Of a stretch of 53,119 bases of DNA, positions 45,787 through 53,119 are shown one piece after another. How positions within the stretch are numbered: the stretch's first letter is position 1; each line of letters opens with the position of its first letter. Source of the stretch: a virus; IMG/VR virus record IMGVR_UViG_3300044608_001820, positions 1-53,119 of that record. One strand, written 5' to 3'. Under the pieces are notes generated by a model. The model saw nothing but the letters and a program-made list of their open reading frames with translations, ran no database searches and was not told where the DNA came from. The position numbers and the translations under genes are program-made.

Positions 45787-46833
45787 ATGATGAATCTAAG
45801 GGACACCTACGGTGGTGTCGATCCTATTCTGACTACACTGGCTCAGGGCTTCATGCTGCCCGAGACCAGCATTGCTAACTTCATCGCTCCCGTGGTGGAC
45901 ACCCCCACTCGGGCTGGTAAGATCCTGCGCTTCGGCAAGGAAGCTTTTGCTATCCAAGACTATCGTCGCGCATACGGATCCAACATTCCTGCTGTTCAGA
46001 GCCGCTTCGATACCGACGCTTACGCTCTGCAACAAGAAGTGATCGCTTGGGAACTTCCCGAAGAAGTGATCGAGAACGCTGGTGAAGGTCCTGCTCAGGT
46101 TGATCTGCGTGCTATTGAGACACGCAACGCCATGAGCCGCCTGATGAACAGCTATGAGGTGAACGTTGCTGACGCTGTGAGCACCGTCGCCAACTACGAA
46201 GCTGTGAGCGCCACGAGCCTGGGTCTTGGCTACGCTGACTGGACCGCTTATGCTGCCGATGCTACTGCTCTCGGTATCGCTGACGGTGGCAACCCTTGGG
46301 GCACCCCTACCAACAACCCGATCGTTGACGTTCTGAACTGGAAGCGTGCCGTTTCCAACCAGATCGGTATTCGTCCCAATAGCGCTGTTATCGGTACTGC
46401 CGTATTCGATAGCCTGCTGACCAACCCTGCAATCCTGGAGCGTATCCAGTTCACCACCGCCGACTCGATCGACGTGGATGTGCTGGCACGTTACTTCGGT
46501 CTTGAGCGCGGTATCCGCGTGGCTGAGGGTCGTAGACTGGCTGACAATGGCGAACTGCTGCCCGTGTTCCCTGAGAACGGTGTGCTGCTGTTCTACAGCC
46601 CGCTGTCTGCTTCTGACTCGGTGATGCCTGCCGGTGGCGCTAATGCTGCTACACCTGCCTTCGCTTACACCTACCAGCTGACCGGCACTCCTGCTGTACG
46701 TCCTGAGTACTACATCCGTGAGCGTCGTGTGGTCCGTGCTGAGATCACCGTTGAGCGCGTGATCAATATCACTGGTCTGGGTGCTACTGGTGCTTTCGGT
46801 TCTGGCTTCTACATCGACGACGTATTCGCCTGA
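45787..46833 (+). CDS. Major capsid protein, gpE-like (348 aa)
   Basis: HK97-fold shell protein of the lambda gpE / phage E family: ETSIANFIAPVVDTPTRAGKILRFGKEAF near the start, DLRAIETRNAMSRLMNSYEVNVA, PNSAVIGTAVFDSLLTNPAILERI and the C-terminal YYIRERRVVRAEITVERVIN. Strongly biased codons, as expected for the most abundant protein. AGAAGGAGAC lies upstream of the ATG. Confidence 0.85.
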   Translation: MMNLRDTYGGVDPILTTLAQGFMLPETSIANFIAPVVDTPTRAGKILRFGKEAFAIQDYRRAYGSNIPAVQSRFDTDAYALQQEVIAWELPEEVIENAGEGPAQVDLRAIETRNAMSRLMNSYEVNVADAVSTVANYEAVSATSLGLGYADWTAYAADATALGIADGGNPWGTPTNNPIVDVLNWKRAVSNQIGIRPNSAVIGTAVFDSLLTNPAILERIQFTTADSIDVDVLARYFGLERGIRVAEGRRLADNGELLPVFPENGVLLFYSPLSASDSVMPAGGANAATPAFAYTYQLTGTPAVRPEYYIRERRVVRAEITVERVINITGLGATGAFGSGFYIDDVFA

Positions 46834-46868
46834 TCCTTCTTAAATCTTTTTCTTAAGGAGGACCTCCG

Positions 46869-47291
46869 ATGCCTGTTATCACACCAATCCCAAAGTCAGC
46901 GTTTATCGTTACCATCTCTGGAATGGAAACGATTTGGACTCAGTTTTCTGGGATTTCGGATACGGCGGAAAGTGGTCAGTACGCTAATGGAACTGGGAAC
47001 CGCATCTATAAAGTTGTTGGTCCCCGCTCTATTGACGATGTAACTGTCACAGCTCCGTACGATCCTGCATTGGCTCACACAATTGAGCAAATTTGGGCAA
47101 ACTACAACTGCGAATTTATCACCATCACCGTTCAACCAACTGCTTGCGATGGCGACACAGCTAATAGCACTGCTTACGTGCTTAGCGGTTGCCAACTGCA
47201 GCAGCTGACTGTCGCTGAGATGGATCGCGAATCTGGCGACGTTGGAACCATTGAGTTGGTCTTCACAGTCAACACTTGGAACTACGCCTGA
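46869..47291 (+). CDS. Tail tube protein-like (140 aa)
   Basis: FIVTISGMETIWTQFSGISDTAESGQYANGTGNRIYKVVGPRSIDDVTVTAPYDP resembles tube proteins of the T4 gp19 type (strand, G-x-W-x-x-F-S, then strands). AAGGAGG precedes the ATG and a strong terminator follows. Confidence 0.68.
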   Translation: MPVITPIPKSAFIVTISGMETIWTQFSGISDTAESGQYANGTGNRIYKVVGPRSIDDVTVTAPYDPALAHTIEQIWANYNCEFITITVQPTACDGDTANSTAYVLSGCQLQQLTVAEMDRESGDVGTIELVFTVNTWNYA

Positions 47292-47311
47292 TCAGTCGTA
47301 ATTATCCTATT

Positions 47312-47338
47312 AAGCCTCGCTTCGGCGGGGCTTTTTTA
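47312..47338 (+). terminator. Strong rho-independent terminator
   Basis: AAGCCTCGC-TTCG-GCGGGGCTT, a 9-bp stem with a UUCG tetraloop (one G-T pair), then a T-tract. Ends the capsid and tube messages. Confidence 0.92.
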
Positions 47339-47342
47339 TTGA

Positions 47343-47350
47343 GGGTAAAA
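47343..47350 (+). promoter_or_regulatory. GGGTAAAA motif, candidate late promoter
   Basis: GGGTAAAA four bases after the terminator T-tract and 37 bases before the ATG at 47380. Placed right after a terminator, it is the strongest case that the motif starts transcription. Confidence 0.5.
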
Positions 47351-47379
47351 TACACACAAGAAATCTAGCGCCGGAGTGC

Positions 47380-47811
47380 ATGGCGAAGACATTATTTGGG
47401 CCTGGAGTCATTGTAACGTCCCAGTGGCTCAACGGTGCACGTGAGATTAGTTTTGATGGAGCCGATGCTGATTGGCATTATGCGCCCATCAACGGAAATG
47501 ATATTCAACGCGGCGGCGATAACGGTCTAGACTCTGTTTACGTCACGCTTCAAACCGACCAGAGTTACGGATCCATTCCCGTCACTGGCCGCAAGAGCTT
47601 TATGGGCTTGGTGCAGTTTGGCGACCAAGTTAACACCAGTGGACTCAACGCTCCGCTGTCTTGGAATACGAATGCCAAGTTCAATCAAGGCGGATCACAA
47701 CAGAGCTTCTTAGTCAAGTACGCTCAGCTTGACTCTCCCGATCTCATCACGAAGGAGATCCTCAATGAGCGAATCAATAACTTCCCAGTTGTAGACGAAG
47801 GGTTCTTCTAA
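47380..47811 (+). CDS. Hypothetical virion protein (143 aa)
   Basis: Beta-rich (DSVYVTLQTDQSYGSIPVTGRKSFMGLVQFGDQV), not recognised. Its position between tube and baseplate genes and direct overlap with the baseplate J gene suggest a tail or baseplate part. Confidence 0.6.
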   Translation: MAKTLFGPGVIVTSQWLNGAREISFDGADADWHYAPINGNDIQRGGDNGLDSVYVTLQTDQSYGSIPVTGRKSFMGLVQFGDQVNTSGLNAPLSWNTNAKFNQGGSQQSFLVKYAQLDSPDLITKEILNERINNFPVVDEGFF

Positions 47812-50800
47812 TGCCGCAGTACGCGCCGCTTCCTCCCATCGACCTCGATCCGAGGAACGAATCGGAGTTGGTAGCCGCCGCAGCGCAGAGAGTCTACGAA
47901 GCGTCCGGCGCCACAATCAATGATTTCTCGAGTGGTTCGCCGGTTCTCGCACTACTTGAGGGTCAAGCCTTTGCGCAAGCTGAATTGCTTGCTTTTGCTA
48001 ACTCATTCCCCGAGTCCGTTCTTGTTGAATGGATCGGGCCATTTCTTGGTGCTCAGCGGCGTACAGGCGCTGGTGCTGTGGTTGAAGTCGAGTTTTCAAT
48101 CACTCCCACGATCCAAGAGTTTGTCATTTTCCCGGGATTTCAGGTCTCAACTAATCCCAATCTGACTGGTGGTCAGTCAATATCTTTTGTAACAACGGAT
48201 CTCCTTCGCATCTCACCCGGCGAAGAATCGGGTCGTGTTAGAGCCGTAGCGTTGCTCCGCGGATCAGCAACGAATGTTCCTGCTGGGTCCATCGTAAATA
48301 CGGTTACGTCCCTTGCGGGAGTCACGGGAGTAATCAACCCTGAAGCCGCGGCTGGTGGCCAAGATCCAGAGCTACTGCAAGAAGTTAAAGAACGCTTCTT
48401 CTCACTTATTCGCCGTCGCAATCCGGTTTCCGCTGAGGACTGGGAAGATTTCTTCTCCGATGCTCTTGGTCCTGGAACGGGCGTCAATGTGTTACCTCGT
48501 CGGTCTGAGAAAGACGTATATCGCTACGACACTAACTTTGTTGAGAGTGCTCCCGCAGTAGCATTCTTCATCATCAACCCAGATGGGAGTCCGCTGACAA
48601 CGGCACAAAGATCATCGCTTCAAAATTTGATTCGCTGGGCCCTTCCGACTGAATTTCAGGGAACGGTTTATTCGATGGAAGTTGACGATGTTGACATTTC
48701 CGTTGATCTGCTCTACGACCCGAATAAGCCATACGCCCAAGATCTCCGAACATTCACGGAGACCGTAAGGAATAATCTCTTCGGCATTCTAACACCGAAT
48801 GCGGTTTTTCCTGTTAGCTACGATCCGAATGTCTCAGATATTGAAGGAGCTCTGGCTACATCGTTCCCACTCACCCTTGGGACCACAAATCAGTTTATTG
48901 ATCCAGACATCGCTCAACTAAACGCGTATTATACTCCGCGTGGACTCGGATCACCTTCATTCACCGTGGTGACACCGCAGGCGTTTGAGACTGGGGCCAC
49001 ATTCCAGCCCGGCGACGTTTTAGTGAATGCCACAGGATCACTTCCCACTTATTATCCGGTACTTCAAGCATTCACCCCGGTTAATGCAAATAAGTCATAT
49101 TACGCCAACATCAATAATCTGTCATTTACGCTAATTCGTGAGTTAGCTCCTGGCGAATACGAGACCGGTGATGTAATCAGCGTCGTAAATGAGATAGGAG
49201 CTTCCCTCCACGTTGCCCTGGCAAGTTTCACGTATACGGGAAACCGGACACTGTCCAATCTAATCGATGCTGGACTTATCTCCGCGGCGAAAGCTTTCAC
49301 CGAGTGGTCCGTTGGAGCAAATATCGAAGCACGTACTCAACAAGGATTGTATGATCCGGACATCATCGCGTTCCAGAGCGGTGATCTTAACACGGAGGTC
49401 TTTGAACCTCGGACGCCTGAGAATGTTGATCTCAATCGCCGTGCGGGCTATCCGATTTGGGTGGCTAAGCAGAACTTCGTTGTTGAAGCTAGCACAGTAG
49501 ACCTCGGCACTGCACAGCAATCGGGATTCGTTTCCACTCAGCGTATTGAGTTCGAACTTCTTCTTAGCGAGGAGTCATACACAGCGGGACAATTCGTCGC
49601 ATCGCCCACTCCCGAGCAGTTCCTCACTGGAACTATCTCTGAGGATTCATGCTACATCGATCGTCTTCAAGGCGTCGTACGGATCTACGCGAGAGTTCTC
49701 ACAGCTTTCACCTTCCCTGCCTTAGGCGATAGGTCATACAAACAAGTCATCGACGATCTTGTTGCGGCTGGAATCCTGCAAATTATTCAGGTTGTTGACT
49801 ATATCGACTGTGCGGGACGTCCGCTCTTCATCGACAAATCTTTCCGTTATCAGGCTCGATTCCAACTCGGTGAGTATGTGCGCTATCGTCCCGAAGGCGG
49901 ATTTGATGCGGCACAGCTGGAAGACTGTTTCCTGCAAGCGGAAACCTGTGCTGAGGTCTCGTCCGGATGCAAGCGGCTGCTTGAGGCTAATTTGCCGTTG
50001 CCTCGGTACTTCCAAGCCCTTATCGATTTCACACCCGCAACACAAGACCCCGGTCAAATGATCGAAGATGGTCTGCTGATCGAGGTGGCTCCGGAGATCT
50101 TCCGCTACAACTACGTAGTCCCTTCAACAAGCATTCCGCTTAATTTCAGCCCTTCGCAGCTGACCCAAATTCTGCTTGAGCAGGGCGCAATCACAAATCA
50201 GTCTGATCTAGTCGCTGGGCAGACTTTAATTATACTTGGGCCGCTGAATGAGAACCTCGGAACGTATTTCTGGTCTCGTTTAGGATGGCTCACTGAGACC
50301 GGTGGCATTCCCACTTACAGGGATCTCTTCAGGTTTGCTCCGAAGGATGCCGCAACATTCAGGAACGGTTCGTTACTTCGTCAATACGAGGCAACCGAGC
50401 ATGTGACGCCTATTCTCGATCTCGAAGTGTACTTTGACGCCGGCGTGTTCGTTCGCTCGGAAAGACCTGAGACTGTTAAGTATTATGACTCCTCGTATCG
50501 GTACGAGGATGTTATCGCTGACATCACGGGATCTTCGCAAAAGTTCTACCGTGTGGAGAGGTCTTTCACGCCTCCCGATGTAATTCAAACGTGGGCAGGG
50601 GAGCAACCCAACACACCTCGCATCGAAGAAGTATACGGAAATCTTCTCAAGTTCGTTATTCGAGCTCAGTGTGATGAGAGAGTTTTCTCACGACTCGGCG
50701 CGCAAGTCTCCGCAAACAAGCTTGGTGTGGCGACTGTGAAGATTACATCGAAGTCTAACACAGAAGCATCATACACTTACGTCTGGGAGAGTACTCGCTA

Positions 50801-50891
50801 CATCTCGGATCCCGCGCAACTGTCATATTCTCCGACTAGCACATTCGGATACGGTCCGATCAACTACGGCATTGGTACTCTGTCGCTATGA
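47811..50891 (+). CDS. Baseplate J / gp6-like wedge protein (1026 aa)
   Basis: The first 280 residues carry the baseplate J core: DPRNESELVAAAAQRVYEASGATINDFSSGSPVLALLEGQAFAQAELL, then RTGAGAVVEVEFSI and QDPELLQEVKERFFSLIRRRNPVSAEDWEDFF. The remaining 700 residues are an unusual long extension with a Cys-containing segment (CFLQAETCAEVSSGC, near 708-722). It cross-links the wedges of the baseplate. Confidence 0.82.
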   Translation: MPQYAPLPPIDLDPRNESELVAAAAQRVYEASGATINDFSSGSPVLALLEGQAFAQAELLAFANSFPESVLVEWIGPFLGAQRRTGAGAVVEVEFSITPTIQEFVIFPGFQVSTNPNLTGGQSISFVTTDLLRISPGEESGRVRAVALLRGSATNVPAGSIVNTVTSLAGVTGVINPEAAAGGQDPELLQEVKERFFSLIRRRNPVSAEDWEDFFSDALGPGTGVNVLPRRSEKDVYRYDTNFVESAPAVAFFIINPDGSPLTTAQRSSLQNLIRWALPTEFQGTVYSMEVDDVDISVDLLYDPNKPYAQDLRTFTETVRNNLFGILTPNAVFPVSYDPNVSDIEGALATSFPLTLGTTNQFIDPDIAQLNAYYTPRGLGSPSFTVVTPQAFETGATFQPGDVLVNATGSLPTYYPVLQAFTPVNANKSYYANINNLSFTLIRELAPGEYETGDVISVVNEIGASLHVALASFTYTGNRTLSNLIDAGLISAAKAFTEWSVGANIEARTQQGLYDPDIIAFQSGDLNTEVFEPRTPENVDLNRRAGYPIWVAKQNFVVEASTVDLGTAQQSGFVSTQRIEFELLLSEESYTAGQFVASPTPEQFLTGTISEDSCYIDRLQGVVRIYARVLTAFTFPALGDRSYKQVIDDLVAAGILQIIQVVDYIDCAGRPLFIDKSFRYQARFQLGEYVRYRPEGGFDAAQLEDCFLQAETCAEVSSGCKRLLEANLPLPRYFQALIDFTPATQDPGQMIEDGLLIEVAPEIFRYNYVVPSTSIPLNFSPSQLTQILLEQGAITNQSDLVAGQTLIILGPLNENLGTYFWSRLGWLTETGGIPTYRDLFRFAPKDAATFRNGSLLRQYEATEHVTPILDLEVYFDAGVFVRSERPETVKYYDSSYRYEDVIADITGSSQKFYRVERSFTPPDVIQTWAGEQPNTPRIEEVYGNLLKFVIRAQCDERVFSRLGAQVSANKLGVATVKITSKSNTEASYTYVWESTRYISDPAQLSYSPTSTFGYGPINYGIGTLSL

Positions 50892-52390
50892 GCGAAGTAT
50901 TGCCTCAGTCAGAACTAGGAAGGATCGTCACCAAGCCACTGGCTGATGGATTCGCGAAAGTTAACGTTGCAAACCAAGAAGCTCTAGAGATCTTAGCACT
51001 CACTCCGACTAGTACGGTCTGGGGTGGTCCTTTCGGACGTCCAATTTACGACCGTCTTCCAGGAGTTTCTGAAGGATATCGCCGAGAGTTTTTCGGGGAA
51101 CGCGGGCGGGGATTCGTCTACATTGATCCTCAATTCGGATCCTCAGTTGGTCCCGGATCACTGCAAGTCGGCGCGTGGCAGGAAGATCCTCAGGTTCTTA
51201 TCGTTTACAATGGTACGATCACCTGGGCATTTGGTCAGATTGAGACAAATACGCTTGCACTCAACCTTTCAAATGTCGTTCCGAACGGGATTCAGGATGG
51301 GTCATATCAGATAGGTTACTACCTCAATCGTGTAGATCCTGATAAGGCTACGTTCTCAAAATTTGCGGTAGAGAACTATTCTCTCGGCGCAAGTGAAACT
51401 ATTTACGCCGCGGACGCTGAAGCAAAATATCACCCGGTAGTATCGATGTTCTCTGAGCCAAGTGATGGCTCGTGGAAACCAAGTGAGTTTGGGGAGACCG
51501 GAGATTACGTTGACGGATCATCCGTCACGATGGATTTCACTGAAGCAGTTGTTGCCAAAACCTTCACGTTAGTGGCCGCTGAAACCGGTCTAGCTACGGC
51601 TCTTTGCGCACTTTATAGTTCAGACGATGCTATTGTATGGAATTTAGAGGATTCAGTTGCACCTCGTAACAACGAGTGGATACTCAATTGCGGGCTGAAT
51701 GACGGCGCAAGATACTATCGCCTATTCTTTTGGGGCGGAGAAGCCGATATCTCTGAGGTAAGATACACTGGCGAAGCAATTTTTAGGGACCGACAACCAG
51801 TAGTCCCACGCTCAGAGGCTGAACTCTTTCTCGAGGGAGAGTTCGATCAGATTGATCGTCCTCACCTTGTACTTGCCATCGTTACGGTAAGTAACTATGA
51901 GATCACCGAGATTCGGGATACTCGTAGTCAGACATCAATCAAGTACGAGCCAGTTGCTTCATGGCTCACGGAGTTTCAGGACTCATCACTACGATTCTTA
52001 ATCACGAGCATCGAGAATTACTCGTCGCTCTACATGGCTCCTACGGCCACGTTAGACACTTATTATGAGCGTCTGCTTGAGGAGAACTTCGTCTTCGAAT
52101 CGGAGACTAAGACGCCGGTCATCACCTTCCCCTCAAGTATTGAACTAGAGGATGGGTGGATACTTATCGGTGACGCCTTACTCGAAACAGATCCTCTCGT
52201 TGAAAACCTTGCCGTCGATCCGTCTGGCTTAATTATCGACGGGCAGGAGATCGCTCAATTTCAGTCTAATTCCTCTGTCACTCCTTTTAACATCATCCTT
52301 CTAGCAGAGCCGACCGCCGCTGAGGATCTTGCTACAAAGGTGTACGCAGACATCGCGCTCATCCCCTCATTAGACAATGGCCAATACTAA
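50888..52390 (+). CDS. Putative tail/baseplate protein (500 aa)
   Basis: Beta-rich without clear homology. The C-terminal PTAAEDLATKVYADIALIP matches the LATKxYVD repeat common in phage tail fibres, so it may anchor fibres to the baseplate. ATGA overlap with the J protein and overlap with the next gene. Confidence 0.6.
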   Translation: MSEVLPQSELGRIVTKPLADGFAKVNVANQEALEILALTPTSTVWGGPFGRPIYDRLPGVSEGYRREFFGERGRGFVYIDPQFGSSVGPGSLQVGAWQEDPQVLIVYNGTITWAFGQIETNTLALNLSNVVPNGIQDGSYQIGYYLNRVDPDKATFSKFAVENYSLGASETIYAADAEAKYHPVVSMFSEPSDGSWKPSEFGETGDYVDGSSVTMDFTEAVVAKTFTLVAAETGLATALCALYSSDDAIVWNLEDSVAPRNNEWILNCGLNDGARYYRLFFWGGEADISEVRYTGEAIFRDRQPVVPRSEAELFLEGEFDQIDRPHLVLAIVTVSNYEITEIRDTRSQTSIKYEPVASWLTEFQDSSLRFLITSIENYSSLYMAPTATLDTYYERLLEENFVFESETKTPVITFPSSIELEDGWILIGDALLETDPLVENLAVDPSGLIIDGQEIAQFQSNSSVTPFNIILLAEPTAAEDLATKVYADIALIPSLDNGQY

Positions 52391-52583
52391 CGTCGTAGCT
52401 GGAGCTAATGTTCAGATCACCGGAACATTGGATATGAGGGAAAATCCAATCACCGGGCTGAATGCGAACGTTAATGAGTACCCGTTATCGCCGAGTGATG
52501 GGGCAACAAAGGCGTACGTAGACTATCAGCGTTCTCTTATTGAGTCGCAGCTTCCTGCCACAGCTAATAACGGGACTTATTGA
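52377..52583 (+). CDS. Short fibre-type protein (68 aa)
   Basis: DMRENPITGLNANVNEYPLSPSDGATKAYVD is the repeat unit of tail fibre shafts, here as a stand-alone protein. It could be a fibre connector or a remnant of a fibre gene. Confidence 0.6.
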   Translation: MANTNVVAGANVQITGTLDMRENPITGLNANVNEYPLSPSDGATKAYVDYQRSLIESQLPATANNGTY

Positions 52584-52591
52584 GTCGAAGC

Positions 52592-53119
52592 ATGGCGAGT
52601 CCAGTATTTGACAAGGAACAATATGAACTGAGGGGTCATCTTCCGACTCCAATGACAGAGGCGCAAAAGGACGCGCTTAATCTGGCTCTGTCACGAGTTA
52701 ACGGACAGCTTGATTGGAACGCCCAGCTTCTCGGCTATAGCGGACCGAATTATTGGGGGAAGCGAATCCCCACGACCGATGGATCATATAAGTGGAAAGG
52801 ACTTCCTGAAACGGTTTCCGAGAAGCGCGCAGTGCAAACTGGCGCGTTTGGCGTTTACAACAAGAACAAAGAGTATAGTCAGCGCCCAGCTCCGTTTAAT
52901 CGTGAGCAAGTTCGTGCCTCAGCTGACCAAACGTTTGATATTTTTGAGGAGAATGGAGTTACGCGGGTCGCTCCTTTCGGTCAACCACGCGGAGTTCTCT
53001 ACGAGACGAATCCCCGTCTTATCACGGGCGGCGAGTACATCTTCAACGCGCTTGTTGATGTAGAGGCCAATACGGGGGAGACCGAGTGGCTCTACGTAGT
53101 TCAGGACCTTGATCAGGGC
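52592..53119 (+). CDS. Tail protein, cut by the window end
   Basis: Starts MASPVFDKEQYELRGHLPTPMTEAQ and stays open for 176 codons to the edge of the window. Polar, aromatic-rich (WKGLPETVSEKR, GVLYETNPRLITGGEYIFNAL). Not recognised. By position a baseplate or fibre part. Confidence 0.6.
   Translation, partial: MASPVFDKEQYELRGHLPTPMTEAQKDALNLALSRVNGQLDWNAQLLGYSGPNYWGKRIPTTDGSYKWKGLPETVSEKRAVQTGAFGVYNKNKEYSQRPAPFNREQVRASADQTFDIFEENGVTRVAPFGQPRGVLYETNPRLITGGEYIFNALVDVEANTGETEWLYVVQDLDQG

Overview
The window looks like about a third of the genome of a large lytic myovirus that infects a cyanobacterium. Evidence for a contractile-tailed phage: a tail sheath, a tail tube, a gp25-like and a J/gp6-like baseplate protein, and a Mu-like head module (DUF935 portal, Mu I-like protease with scaffold, gpF-like head protein, gpE-like capsid). 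Evidence for a cyanobacterial host: a circularly permuted two-piece tmRNA of the picocyanobacterial kind whose tag reads (A)NNIVRFERVAVAA, small-protein families that recur in cyanophages, and a cyanobacterial-type HNH endonuclease. The family A DNA polymerase is strikingly like mitochondrial Pol gamma. From memory, a mitochondrial-like polymerase and heavy cytosine methylation were reported for cyanomyovirus S-TIM5, so a relative of that lineage is my best guess. I ran no search.

Layout. (1) 1-7196: a dense run of about 25 small, mostly unknown genes on the plus strand, many sharing ATGA-type overlaps. (2) 7197-10727: a minus-strand C5-cytosine methyltransferase facing a small leaderless gene and a type IIA topoisomerase A subunit. 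(3) 10728-16851: an AT-rich NUMOD/HNH-associated-like gene, then more small genes, a DUF218 protein and an HNH endonuclease. (4) 16893-20838: 30 tRNA genes (a 31st at 22264), which together serve all 20 amino acids, separated by structured RNA spacers and closed by the permuted tmRNA. (5) 20852-29468: sulfotransferase, RlpA-like lytic enzyme, peroxiredoxin, two metallophosphatases, membrane proteins, an MBD4-like DNA glycosylase and small genes. (6) 29510-34457: Pol gamma-like polymerase, nucleotide kinase and thymidylate synthase. (7) 34501-53119: virion module, starting with tail assembly chaperones joined by a -1 frameshift at CCCAAAC. The last gene runs off the window. No terminase is visible.

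Regulation. Thirteen plus-strand promoters share one architecture: an 18-bp dyad (GACACTT-N4-AAGTGTC, with compensatory changes between copies) followed 28 or 29 bases after a GTCCAC box by a TATAGT-like -10 box and no -35 box. Several carry a second dyad (TAGTAC-N4-GTACTA) exactly two bases upstream. They head small-gene clusters and the tRNA operons. At four of them the ATG lies where transcription should start, so those mRNAs are probably leaderless. The second dyad also occurs alone in three copies of a roughly 70-bp repeat at cluster boundaries. A different motif, GGGTAAAA, precedes four virion genes and may mark late promoters.

How the genes fit together. The phage seems to bring its own translation support (tRNAs plus ribosome rescue), its own DNA replication and dTMP supply, and a cytosine methylase with a glycosylase of the type that repairs deaminated methylcytosine.
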